64,000 nucleotides of DNA from Kushneria sinocarnis (GTDB taxonomy: Bacteria > Pseudomonadota > Gammaproteobacteria > Pseudomonadales > Halomonadaceae). The DNA is taken from contig NZ_RBIN01000005.1 in assembly GCF_003633775.1 (NCBI RefSeq), positions 303,888-367,887 on the forward strand, read 5' to 3'. The position numbers and the translations under genes were made by a program. Numbering within the stretch: the first letter of the stretch is position 1; each line of letters begins with the position of its first letter. Below, in pieces: positions 35,870 through 44,190 of the stretch. The notes below the pieces were generated by a model. That model did not search any database. It had not been told where the DNA came from and saw only the letters and a program-made list of their open reading frames with translations.

Positions 35870-36906
35870 TCGAATGGCTGGCTGCTCGCGCCGGCTGGCC
35901 GGCGCGCTGGTTACTGGCGCTGCTGGCCCTGATCATGCTCGCGGGCGTTGTCATCCTGGCGGCCTCGATCGGTGAGATGCCGATCCCGCTGTCGGTGACG
36001 CTCGCCAGTATTACCAATGGTCTGGGCATCACCGACCTGCCGCTGGATCGCATTCAGCAGGGCATTGTCTGGCAGTACCGCATGAGCCGGGCCCTGATGG
36101 CAGCCAGTTGCGGTGCCGGACTGGCGCTGTGTGGCACCATCCTGCAGGCGCTGCTGCGTAACGCACTGGCCGAACCCTATGTCCTCGGGATTTCCGCAGG
36201 CGCTTCCACCGGTGCCGTCACGGTGCTGCTGCTGGGCCTGGGCGGCGGACTCATCGGCATGCCGATGGGCGCTTTCCTGGGTGCTCTGGCCGCCTTTGCG
36301 CTGGTGATCCTGCTGGCCGCCGGCGCGCGTAGCAGTACGACCCGCGTAATCCTCGCCGGAGTCGCCGCTGCCCAGCTGTTCAATGCCCTGACCGCCTGGG
36401 TGGTCAGTACCTCGGCCAATGCAGAACAGTCGCGCAGCATCATGTTCTGGCTGTTGGGCAGTCTCGGCGGCGTACGCTGGCCGGATGTCGGGCTGGCCGC
36501 CTCGATCGTGATCCTCGGGGGCCTGATCTGTCTCTGCTTCGCCCGCACCCTGGATGCCTTCGCCTTTGGCGAGGACGCCGCTGCCGCGCTCGGGGTCGCC
36601 GTGGCCCCTGTGCGCCTGATTCTGCTGACCGTTACCGCTCTGATTACTGCCACCATGGTCAGTATCGTCGGGGCGGTGGGCTTCGTGGGGCTGGTAATCC
36701 CGCACGCGGCGCGCTTTCTCATCGGCCCGGGGCACCTGCGCCTGTTGCCGGCCTCGGTCCTGATCGGCGCCAACTTCATGGTGTTGGCCGATATCCTCTC
36801 GAGGATCATCGTGCCCCAGCAGGTGCTGCCGATCGGCGTGGTCACCGCGCTGTTCGGTGCCCCTGCCTTCGCCCTCATCCTCTATCGTGCAAGGCCATCG
36901 ACATGA
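35866..36906 (+). CDS. FecCD-family ABC transporter permease
   Basis: 346 residues and about ten helices. Family marks are RMSRALMAASCGAGLALCGT, LAEPYVLGISAGASTGAV and VGFVGLVIPHAARFLIGPGH (the coupling region). Overlaps the binding-protein gene by 4 bases and the ATPase gene by 4 bases, so the three are translationally coupled. One permease gene implies a homodimer in the inner membrane. Confidence 0.88.
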   Translation: MIEWLAARAGWPARWLLALLALIMLAGVVILAASIGEMPIPLSVTLASITNGLGITDLPLDRIQQGIVWQYRMSRALMAASCGAGLALCGTILQALLRNALAEPYVLGISAGASTGAVTVLLLGLGGGLIGMPMGAFLGALAAFALVILLAAGARSSTTRVILAGVAAAQLFNALTAWVVSTSANAEQSRSIMFWLLGSLGGVRWPDVGLAASIVILGGLICLCFARTLDAFAFGEDAAAALGVAVAPVRLILLTVTALITATMVSIVGAVGFVGLVIPHAARFLIGPGHLRLLPASVLIGANFMVLADILSRIIVPQQVLPIGVVTALFGAPAFALILYRARPST

Positions 36907-37679
36907 GCCTCGAAGGCCACGAGCTGCGCTGGATGAAACACCAGACACCCATCGTCGATGACGTCACCCTGACGGTACAGCCGCACGAGACGCTGGGTCT
37001 GCTCGGCCCCAACGGCTCGGGCAAGTCGTCGCTGCTGCAGCTGCTGGCCAGCCTGCGCACCCCCGACACCGGCCGGGTGCGCCTCGGCGACATGCCCCTG
37101 CGGCACCAGAGCCGGCGTCGGATTGCCCGGCGGCTGGCACTGGTCGAACAGCATGCCACGACCGAGGCCGATCTCTGCGTGGAAGAGGTGGTGCAGCTCG
37201 GCCGCACCCCCCATCGCGGGCCGCTCAGGCCCTGGCAGCCCGAGGATGAGCGGATCATTCGCCAGGTGCTCGAGCGCGTCGGCCTGGCCGGGATGCGCCG
37301 CCGGCGCTGGCACACCCTCTCCGGCGGCGAGCGCCAGCGCGTGCAGCTGGCCCGGGCCATGGCCCAGCAGCCGGAAGTGCTGCTGCTGGACGAGCCCACC
37401 AACCATCTCGACATCCAGCACCAGCTTGATCTGCTCGCCCTGATCCGCCGGCTGGCGCTGACCAGCGTGATCGCACTGCACGATCTCAACCTGGCGGCGA
37501 TGTTCTGCGACCGGCTGATCGTCATGCACCGCGGACAGCTGGTGGCGGAAGGCACGCCGGCGACGGTGCTGACCCCGGCGCTGATCCACGAGGTCTACGG
37601 CGTTACCGCCGTGGTGGAGCGCTCGCCGCATCACGGCCGGCTGCAGGTCCACTACCTGCCCGATCTGCCTCCGGCGTAA
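36903..37679 (+). CDS. ABC transporter ATP-binding protein of the FecE/BtuD type
   Basis: 258 residues. Walker A is GPNGSGKSS (near 38), the Q-loop Gln is in LVEQHATTEAD, the signature is LSGGERQRVQLARA, Walker B is VLLLDEPTNHLD and the switch His is in ALHDLNLAAM. Energises the FecCD-type permease. Last gene of the operon. Confidence 0.9.
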   Translation: MSLEGHELRWMKHQTPIVDDVTLTVQPHETLGLLGPNGSGKSSLLQLLASLRTPDTGRVRLGDMPLRHQSRRRIARRLALVEQHATTEADLCVEEVVQLGRTPHRGPLRPWQPEDERIIRQVLERVGLAGMRRRRWHTLSGGERQRVQLARAMAQQPEVLLLDEPTNHLDIQHQLDLLALIRRLALTSVIALHDLNLAAMFCDRLIVMHRGQLVAEGTPATVLTPALIHEVYGVTAVVERSPHHGRLQVHYLPDLPPA

Positions 37680-37685
37680 GCTCGC

Positions 37686-37850
37686 TCAGCCGAACAGCGA
37701 ACTCAGCCCGAAGGCCAGAAAACCCAGAATGAAGGTCGAGGCCAGGGCCGTGATGATATAAAGACTCAGGTGCTGCTCGAGAGAGGGCAGCCGGCGTCGC
37801 GCCCTCGTCCCGTTCTGACTGCGGTCATGATGGGGGTCGTGTTCGGTCAT
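37686..37850 (-). CDS. Small single-helix membrane protein with His/Asp head
   Basis: 54 residues starting MTEHDPHHDRSQNGTRARRR, then one membrane helix (LYIITALASTFILGFLAFGL). It lies 95 bases after the PepSY gene on the same strand and ends just 6 bases from the convergent ABC operon. The metal-ligand-like head and the location suggest a helper of the PepSY protein. I know no family. Confidence 0.6.
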   Translation of the reverse strand: MTEHDPHHDRSQNGTRARRRLPSLEQHLSLYIITALASTFILGFLAFGLSSLFG

Positions 37851-37945
37851 GGATCTCACTCTCCGTGCGGGCTGTCGCCGTGGCGCTCATGCCGGGGCGA
37901 CAGCGGTGCGTGAAGCTGCTTTCGGAGCCTGGCCTGCTGATCGCG

Positions 37946-39361
37946 TCATGAAGAGGCCTCGGTCGAAGCGGCCCTCTCACGGCGTTGGCGGTAGTACAAC
38001 AGCAGCGAATCGATCACCAGAAACGCCAGCAGGCTGGCCCCCATCACCGGCAGCGCCCAGCCCACCAGTGCCGCCAGGCTCACGATACCCAGCGTCAGCG
38101 GCCACGGCAGCCGACGCAGGATGGCCAGCGGCGGCCGGGCGTGCCGGTACCGGGTCGGCCGCCGCTGCCACCACAGGCGATAGCCCAGCACGATCATCAC
38201 GATCAGGCCGCTGGCCACCATCACCAGCAGCAGCTGATTGGCCAGCCCGAACAGCGATCCCATGTGGGCGTCAATGCCCCAGCGGGTGAGTTTGGCCGCC
38301 AGCGGAAAATTCTCGAACCGGGTGCGATCGGTGATCTCCAGCGTCTTCGGGTCGATCGCCGCCTCATCGACCCGGGTCGGCCAGCCCCGGTCGATCTCGC
38401 GCACCTGCCACGCCTGATCGGCCCGGGCGGGTGGAATGATCTCGATCTTTCCGGCCTCGAGGCCGGCCTGCCGGGCAGCCGCGAGGACGCCATCGAATCG
38501 TTCGGGGGTAACGCCGCCGGCTGCGGCCGTGGTGGCGCCACCCGTGGTGTGGGGCACGTTCGCTGCCGTCTGCGCCGGTGTCGGCTCGCTCCCCTCGAGC
38601 CGGGTCGACACGCTCGGCGTCCCCCAGCCCCAGGCAGTGCGCAGTACGGCAATGTTGCCGCCGGCCCACTGCGACCAGGTCAGCCCGGTGGCCGAGAAGA
38701 ACAGCAGCCCGAGCATCAGCCAGGCACCCAGGGTACCGTGCCAGCGGCGCATGCCCGCGGGTCGTTCACGGCCGGCGGCGACCCGTCGCCGACGCTGCCG
38801 CCAGAGCACCAGTCCGCCCAGCGCCACCACCCACAGCCAGGAGGCCGCCAGCTCGCTGTAGAGCCGGCCCCAGTCGCCCAGCAGCAGGCTGCGATGGAAC
38901 TTGTCGATCCAGGTGCGCAGCGGCAGCGCCCCACTGGTGCCATAGACGGGCAGATCACCACGCACCTCGCCCGTGACCGGATCGACGAAGATGGCCCGGG
39001 CATCCGACGGCCCCATGCCGGACTCGTGAAACATGACCCGGGTGGTGTTACCCGGCGCCGGCGCCGGACGCACCGCCGAAAGCCGCGCCTCGTCACCGAT
39101 GGCGCCCCGGGCGACACCGATCTGCTCGGCCAGTGGCAGGGTCGGTCCACGGGCGTCGGTATACAGCTGATGATGAAAGACCGCGTTTTCGAGCTGCGGC
39201 GTCAGTGCATAGAGCAGGCCGCTGGTCGCTGCCACCAGCAGAAAGGGGCCGACCAGCAGCCCGACATGAAAGTGCAGGCGCATCAGCAGTGCCATCAGCA
39301 TACCGGTCGTCTCGCTCCGGGCCTTCCGGGCAGAGGCAGTGCGGGACGTGGAAGTGGTCAT
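37946..39361 (-). CDS. PepSY-associated TM-helix protein (PiuB-like, iron-linked membrane reductase family)
   Basis: 471 residues. Four to five helices and PepSY regions: RLHFHVGLLVGPFLLVAATS at the start, LRTWIDKFHRSLLLGDWGRL (His pair as possible heme ligands), RWHGTLGAWLMLGLLFFSAT and a C-terminal LANQLLLVMVASGLIVMIVL block. Relatives act with siderophore receptors, probably reducing ferric complexes in the periplasm. Convergent with the FecBCD-type operon. A small membrane protein gene follows. Confidence 0.82.
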   Translation of the reverse strand: MTTSTSRTASARKARSETTGMLMALLMRLHFHVGLLVGPFLLVAATSGLLYALTPQLENAVFHHQLYTDARGPTLPLAEQIGVARGAIGDEARLSAVRPAPAPGNTTRVMFHESGMGPSDARAIFVDPVTGEVRGDLPVYGTSGALPLRTWIDKFHRSLLLGDWGRLYSELAASWLWVVALGGLVLWRQRRRRVAAGRERPAGMRRWHGTLGAWLMLGLLFFSATGLTWSQWAGGNIAVLRTAWGWGTPSVSTRLEGSEPTPAQTAANVPHTTGGATTAAAGGVTPERFDGVLAAARQAGLEAGKIEIIPPARADQAWQVREIDRGWPTRVDEAAIDPKTLEITDRTRFENFPLAAKLTRWGIDAHMGSLFGLANQLLLVMVASGLIVMIVLGYRLWWQRRPTRYRHARPPLAILRRLPWPLTLGIVSLAALVGWALPVMGASLLAFLVIDSLLLYYRQRRERAASTEASS

Positions 39362-39487
39362 GGCGGTACCCGTGCAGCAGTGGCGGTCAGGCGCAAACCT
39401 TAACCCCGCACACAGGTATTGTGAATCACTTTCCGCACGCTCCGTCGGGAGCCTTCAGTGCGGCTTCATGACGCCCGGCATGCGTCC

Positions 39488-40225
39488 TCAGGCCCGGTCT
39501 CGGATGATCGACTGCCGGCCCAGGTAGCTGTTGCTGAAACCGGCATGCTCGATCAGCCGATCCATGTCCGGAATGCGGATATTGTGGCGCGAGCGCTCCA
39601 CCAGATGATCATCGTAAAGCTGGGAGAAGGTGCGGCTGACGTGCACCGAGGAGAGCCCCATGATATCGGCCAGCATCTCCTGGGAGAGCGGCAGCCGGAA
39701 CTGGTTGCCCATGTGCTCGTTCATCCGCCCCAGCCGGGCGTGCATCTCGCACAGGAAGTGGGCAATGCGGCTCGAGGCCTTGCGCCGACCGAGATTGATC
39801 ATGCGCTCGACCAGGATCGACTGCTGGGTGGTCGCCACCGCAAAGAACACCCTGGTCAGCCGGAAGGACTTCGCGAAGATATCCGTCAGATGGTGGTGCG
39901 GAAAGCGGCACAGGGTGCACTCGGTAATGGTTTCGACGGTTGCCAGGTGCTCCGAGGTGGCAAACTCGCGCAGGCCGATGACATCACCGGGCAGATAGAT
40001 ATCCAGAATCAGCCGGCTGCCATCCTCCAGGGTGTAATAGCTGCACGCCCAGCCCTCGCTGAGCACGGCCAGCTCGTTGGCGGACCCGCCCTCGCGCCAC
40101 ACCACGCGCTCGGGGGGCAGCTTCTCGGGGGAGTACTCCAGCGAATCGAGCAGCTCGATATCCGCCTCCGAGAGGTCCGCGTAATACTGAAACTGACGCA
40201 CCATGCAGCTTCTTGTCGCGCTCAT
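39488..40225 (-). CDS. Crp/Fnr-family transcriptional regulator
   Basis: 245 residues from MSATRSCMVRQFQYYADLSE, with GGGAGGAG before the ATG at 40225 (a second start at 40204 is possible). A cyclic-nucleotide-type domain (YLPGDVIGLREFATSEHLAT) is followed by a winged helix (LPLSQEMLADIMGLSSVHVS). The Fnr iron-sulfur cysteines are not in place, so it is not a classical oxygen sensor. Effector and targets unknown. Confidence 0.83.
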   Translation of the reverse strand: MSATRSCMVRQFQYYADLSEADIELLDSLEYSPEKLPPERVVWREGGSANELAVLSEGWACSYYTLEDGSRLILDIYLPGDVIGLREFATSEHLATVETITECTLCRFPHHHLTDIFAKSFRLTRVFFAVATTQQSILVERMINLGRRKASSRIAHFLCEMHARLGRMNEHMGNQFRLPLSQEMLADIMGLSSVHVSRTFSQLYDDHLVERSRHNIRIPDMDRLIEHAGFSNSYLGRQSIIRDRA

Positions 40226-40431
40226 GTCTCCTCCCGTGAATGAATGCTCAGGCATTCCCCGAACTAGGGGCATCGCAGCCATATTGCAACCCGAGGGCCG
40301 GCCTGACAAAAGGCCCATCATGGGCGATGTGGCATGCAATATCGATTGGTTCCTGCGTCCATGGACCTGGCTGCTATGCTTATTTTATAAAAGGCATAAA
40401 AACTCAACCTGTACGCATCGGGGTCAGATTA

Positions 40432-42015
40432 ATGGAAAGAAAGAAGCAGCCCATCAGATCAAGGACAGCTTCATCCCTGGTTATCGGGCTCTCCCTTTCA
40501 TCGGTACTTGTAACGGCACAGGCCGATAATCACCCTCCTGTCCCCCGAAAACATGCAACAGCGGAAGCCATCAGCACCGGCCCCGTGGACGCTTACCAAA
40601 AACGTCCGCGACTATTTGTCCTCAGTGATATCGGTAATGAACCGGACGACCAGATGTCGCTGACAAGACTCTTGCTTTATTCGAACGAAATCAGAATCGA
40701 GGGGCTTGTAGCGACGACCTCGACCTGGCAGCCGGATAAGATAAGACCGGATATCATGCGCCAGGTTGTCCAGCACTATGGCGAGGTGCATGCCAACCTC
40801 AGCAAACACGACAGTCGCTTCCCGGACGAAAGCCATCTGAAAAGTCTGATTGCCCCCGGTCAGGATGGCTACGGTCTCGAAAATGTCGGTTCCGGCAAGA
40901 GTTCACAGGGTGCCAGAGCACTGATCAGGGCCATTGAAAGCAAGGATGCACAACCACTGCACATTGCACTCTGGGGCGGCGCCAACACGCTCGCTCAAGC
41001 GCTTTGGCAGCTGCAGGAAACACATTCGAAAGGAGAGATGGACCGGCTGATTGCAGGGTTGAGAGTCTATTCGATTTCGGATCAGGATGATGCCGGCCCC
41101 TGGATTCGCCAGCGCTTTCCGGAACTGAGCTACATCGTCGATCCTTCAGCAGCCAACGCAGAGTCTTATGCGCAGGCAACATGGACCGGGATCAGTGGTG
41201 ACAGGTACGACAGGAATGCTCCGGGCGCCGATTTCCATACCGTTACAAATGAGTGGCTGGAAAAGCATATCCGCAGCAAGGGGCCTCTGGGCAGAGCCTA
41301 TCCCCGCTACAAGTTCATCATGGAAGGAGACACACCCTCCTTTCTCAACCTTGTCAGAAATGGTCTCGATAGCGAGATGAGCCCTGGCTGGGGCGGATGG
41401 GGTGGACGCTATATCCGCAGGCAACCCTTGAGCGAATCACGGCCGATCTGGACCAGCGGTGGAGACTTCTATCCCGGAAGGCCCAACGGGGCGGACACGG
41501 TAACGGGTGAGGATGGCAAGAGTTATACCTCAAACCAGGCCACGATCTGGCGCTGGCGCAACGCGTATCAGAATGACTTTGCGGCCCGTATGGACTGGAC
41601 AGTTTCCGACTATGCCCATGCCAATCACGAGCCACAGGCTATCGTCAACGGCGACACTACCCAAAAGCCCATAAGGATCAAGGCAAAGGCGGGTGAAACC
41701 GTTCATCTGGATGCCTCCATGAGCAAGGATCCGGATAATGACAACCTCGACTATCACTGGTTCGTTTATCCGGAGGCGGGCTCGGCTGACTCCGATACTG
41801 CTCCGAAGGAGCTGATTAGCGGATATGGCAGTGCCGAGGGGCCTTCCGTTCCCCCCATTGCCAGGGTCATGAACGGGGAGGCAGACGCCGCGGACATCAA
41901 GGCCAATCGTTCGGGCACCACACACATCATTCTGGCTATAACTGATGAAGGTTCACCTCGATTGACTTCCTACCGGCGAATCATTCTGAAGGTTAGCGAT
42001 AGCGAAGCTACCTGA
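40432..42015 (+). CDS. Exported DUF1593 protein (nucleoside-hydrolase-like, Sde182 family)
   Basis: 527 residues from MERKKQPIRSRTASSLVIGL, with a Sec signal ending near VTAQA. The motif LSDIGNEPDDQMSLTRLLLY resembles the Ca-binding loop of nucleoside hydrolases, and the C-terminal 100 residues look like an Ig/PKD-type beta domain (GETVHLDASMSKDPDNDN). Family members are linked to plant polysaccharide use. GC content is clearly lower than in both neighbours, so the gene is probably acquired. A hairpin follows at 42048-42090. Confidence 0.78.
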   Translation: MERKKQPIRSRTASSLVIGLSLSSVLVTAQADNHPPVPRKHATAEAISTGPVDAYQKRPRLFVLSDIGNEPDDQMSLTRLLLYSNEIRIEGLVATTSTWQPDKIRPDIMRQVVQHYGEVHANLSKHDSRFPDESHLKSLIAPGQDGYGLENVGSGKSSQGARALIRAIESKDAQPLHIALWGGANTLAQALWQLQETHSKGEMDRLIAGLRVYSISDQDDAGPWIRQRFPELSYIVDPSAANAESYAQATWTGISGDRYDRNAPGADFHTVTNEWLEKHIRSKGPLGRAYPRYKFIMEGDTPSFLNLVRNGLDSEMSPGWGGWGGRYIRRQPLSESRPIWTSGGDFYPGRPNGADTVTGEDGKSYTSNQATIWRWRNAYQNDFAARMDWTVSDYAHANHEPQAIVNGDTTQKPIRIKAKAGETVHLDASMSKDPDNDNLDYHWFVYPEAGSADSDTAPKELISGYGSAEGPSVPPIARVMNGEADAADIKANRSGTTHIILAITDEGSPRLTSYRRIILKVSDSEAT

Positions 42016-42047
42016 TAACACGGCTCTTTCCCTGACCGCGCAGCAAT

Positions 42048-42090
42048 CCGGCTTTTTCAGTAGTAGACCCTCCGTTTGCGAAAAAGCCGG
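42048..42090 (+). terminator. Long inverted repeat after the DUF1593 gene
   Basis: CCGGCTTTTTC (42048-42058) and GAAAAAGCCGG (42080-42090) are perfect arms with a 21-base loop. Probably a terminator. Confidence 0.5.
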
Positions 42091-42190
42091 AAGCACCTCG
42101 AACCAGGGCACTCGCCCTGGCGCCGTGACCGTCTGGTGCAATGAATTCATGTGTTGGCAAGCGCCTCCGGCATGGGCCAGACTCCAAGGC

Positions 42191-43237
42191 ATGCCCAACG
42201 CTCCTTCGATGCCCCGCACACTGTCGATCAGAGGCTGTCTGCCGGCTTTTCTTGCCGCGCTGCTCGGCGGGTGGCCGCTCACCGCTGCTGCAGCTGCCCC
42301 CTCGCCTGACGTGCGCGAGCACATCATCGACGAAGCGCGACAGCTCTCCCGCAGCCACACGCTGATGGTGGCCGTTGACGGCAACACCGTGATCGACGAG
42401 GGCTTTCGCGGTCATGCGACGGATGAGACAGCCAACATCAAGTCGCTGTCCAAGACCCTGATCGCGGCCCTGGTCGGCGCGGCCATCGACCGGGGCGTGA
42501 TCGAAAGCGTCGATCAGCCGGTGGTCGAATTGCTCGGTGACCGCGTGCCCGCCGACGCCGATTCGCGGATCAACCGGATCACGGTCGGCAATCTACTTTC
42601 GATGCAGGCCGGACTCGAACCCACCTCCGGGGCCAACTACGGTGCCTGGGTGAACAGCGCCAACTGGGTGCGCGATGCACTGGAGCGCCCTTTCGTCGAG
42701 GACATCGGCGGACGCATGGTCTACTCCACCGGCAATACCCACCTGCTTTCCGCAGCACTGACCGAAGCCACCGGCCGCAGCACCCTGGCGCTGGCACGCG
42801 ACTGGCTCGGAGCGCCGCTGGGCATCGCCATCCCGCCCTGGACCCGCGACCCGCAGGGGATCTACTTCGGCGGCAACGAGATGGGGCTGACACCGCGGGC
42901 GATTCTGCGCTTCGGCGAGATGATCCGGCAGCAGGGCCTGCATGACGGCGAGCGGGTGCTGCCCGCCGACTGGATCGATCAGTCGTGGCAGCCGTACACC
43001 CATTCGTTCTTCAACGATGATGACTACGGTTACGGCTGGTTTCTCACCACCATCGCCGGCGAGTCGGTCTACTACGGCTGGGGTTATGGCGGTCAGCTGC
43101 TCTACGTGGTGCCTTCGCATGCCCTCACCGTGGTGATGACCTCCGACCCGACGCCGCCCTCCAACGGCAGTGCTTACAATGAACGTGTCGAGGCACTGGT
43201 CGGTGAGCTGATCGAGGCGACGGCGCGCGGTGGCTGA
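42191..43237 (+). CDS. Beta-lactamase-family serine hydrolase (penicillin-binding-protein fold)
   Basis: About 348 residues from the ATG at 42191; another ATG at 42209 is equally plausible. A signal peptide (IRGCLPAFLAALLGGWPLTA) precedes the mature protein. The SxxK motif is SLSK near residue 84, the YxN-like motif is in VYSTGNTH, and the third motif is GWGYGGQ in place of KTG/HxG. Likely an esterase or peptidase in the periplasm. Substrate unknown. Confidence 0.8.
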   Translation: MPNAPSMPRTLSIRGCLPAFLAALLGGWPLTAAAAAPSPDVREHIIDEARQLSRSHTLMVAVDGNTVIDEGFRGHATDETANIKSLSKTLIAALVGAAIDRGVIESVDQPVVELLGDRVPADADSRINRITVGNLLSMQAGLEPTSGANYGAWVNSANWVRDALERPFVEDIGGRMVYSTGNTHLLSAALTEATGRSTLALARDWLGAPLGIAIPPWTRDPQGIYFGGNEMGLTPRAILRFGEMIRQQGLHDGERVLPADWIDQSWQPYTHSFFNDDDYGYGWFLTTIAGESVYYGWGYGGQLLYVVPSHALTVVMTSDPTPPSNGSAYNERVEALVGELIEATARGG

Positions 43238-43506
43238 GCCGGTCAGCCGAGCCCGGTCGCTCTTCATCGCTGGTTCCGTTCACGGCTGTTGCTGCCGGCT
43301 TCAGCCCGGGCAGTGGTATGCCTCACGCGAAGACGACGCATGGCAGGGCTCGGGGTGGCCCTGGTCGCCGGACTGATCGGCGCCGGCCTCCAAAGCTGGT
43401 ACTGCCTGCGGCATTACGCACGGCGTCGCGGGCGCCCGGTGTACTACATTCTCTCAGCGATTGGTCTTGATTCGGCGCCCACCGGTAGCCTCTTGCCCCG
43501 CCAATA

Positions 43507-43522
43507 CTGTATATAAATACAG
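43507..43522. promoter_or_regulatory. LexA (SOS) box
   Basis: CTGTATATAAATACAG matches the LexA consensus CTGT-N8-ACAG exactly, 28 bases before the first gene of the umuDC operon. The rest of the gap 43238-43506 shows nothing I can support. Confidence 0.85.
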
Positions 43523-43549
43523 ATTTTCGGCATTCGGCAGGATACCGTC

Positions 43550-43741
43550 ATGCAACCCGTACTCGAGCTGGATCACCTGGACAGCACCCCGCTGCGCTCG
43601 ATGACCGTGCACCGCCCCTCGTGGTGCTCGATCGATCGCTGGGCGCACACCCTCGAAGAACTGACGCTCTACCCCTCCACCCTGGTCGACTGGCTCGATG
43701 AGGATACCGCCACCCTGACCTGGCCGAGCGAGGTGATGTGA
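43550..43741 (+). CDS. Small protein leading the SOS umuDC operon
   Basis: 63 residues starting MQPVLELDHLDSTPLRSMTV. It lies directly after the LexA box and its stop overlaps the umuD start by one base, so it is a real part of the operon. The sequence is Trp- and acid-rich without a membrane helix. I do not recognise a family. A regulator or partner of polymerase V is conceivable, but nothing in the sequence shows it. Confidence 0.6.
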   Translation: MQPVLELDHLDSTPLRSMTVHRPSWCSIDRWAHTLEELTLYPSTLVDWLDEDTATLTWPSEVM

Positions 43742-44190
43742 TGCAGCTCAGCGACCGCCACGCCATGGCCATCGACCCGCCCCGCCGCGAGATCCCGCAC
43801 GCGCCGTTTCACGTACGCGCCGGGCTGACCGGCTTTCCCAGCCCGGCGCAGGATTACGATGGCGGCTCGATCGATCTCAACGAGCAGCTGATCCCGCACC
43901 CCACCGCCACCTTCATGTTCACCGCCCGGGGCGACTCCATGGTGCGCGATGACGGCGCCGGCATCTGCGAGGGCGACCGCCTGCTGGTCGATCGCTCGCT
44001 CGATGCCGGCCACGGCGATGTGGTGATTGCCGTGGTCGACGGCGAACTGGTGGTCAAGGAGCTGCGTACCCGGCACGGCCGACCGGCGCTGCACAGCGCC
44101 AACCCCGCCTATACGCCGATTCCGCTGCTCGACCGCGATGTACAGATCTGGGGCGTGGTCACCAGCATCGTGCGCACGATCCGGCGATGA
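43741..44190 (+). CDS. umuD: UmuD-like DNA polymerase V subunit (LexA-type self-cleaving)
   Basis: 149 residues. The cleavage site region is AGLTGFPSPAQDY (near residue 25). The catalytic Ser is in FTARGDSMVRDD and the Lys in GELVVKELRT. RecA-stimulated self-cleavage would give the active UmuD'. Between the small leader gene (1-base overlap) and umuC (4-base overlap). Confidence 0.9.
   Translation: MQLSDRHAMAIDPPRREIPHAPFHVRAGLTGFPSPAQDYDGGSIDLNEQLIPHPTATFMFTARGDSMVRDDGAGICEGDRLLVDRSLDAGHGDVVIAVVDGELVVKELRTRHGRPALHSANPAYTPIPLLDRDVQIWGVVTSIVRTIRR

Noticed and set aside
43289..43516. 75-residue frame with a hydrophobic stretch before the LexA box
   Set aside because: No ribosome site, untypical composition, and its end lies inside the LexA box, so it is probably chance.
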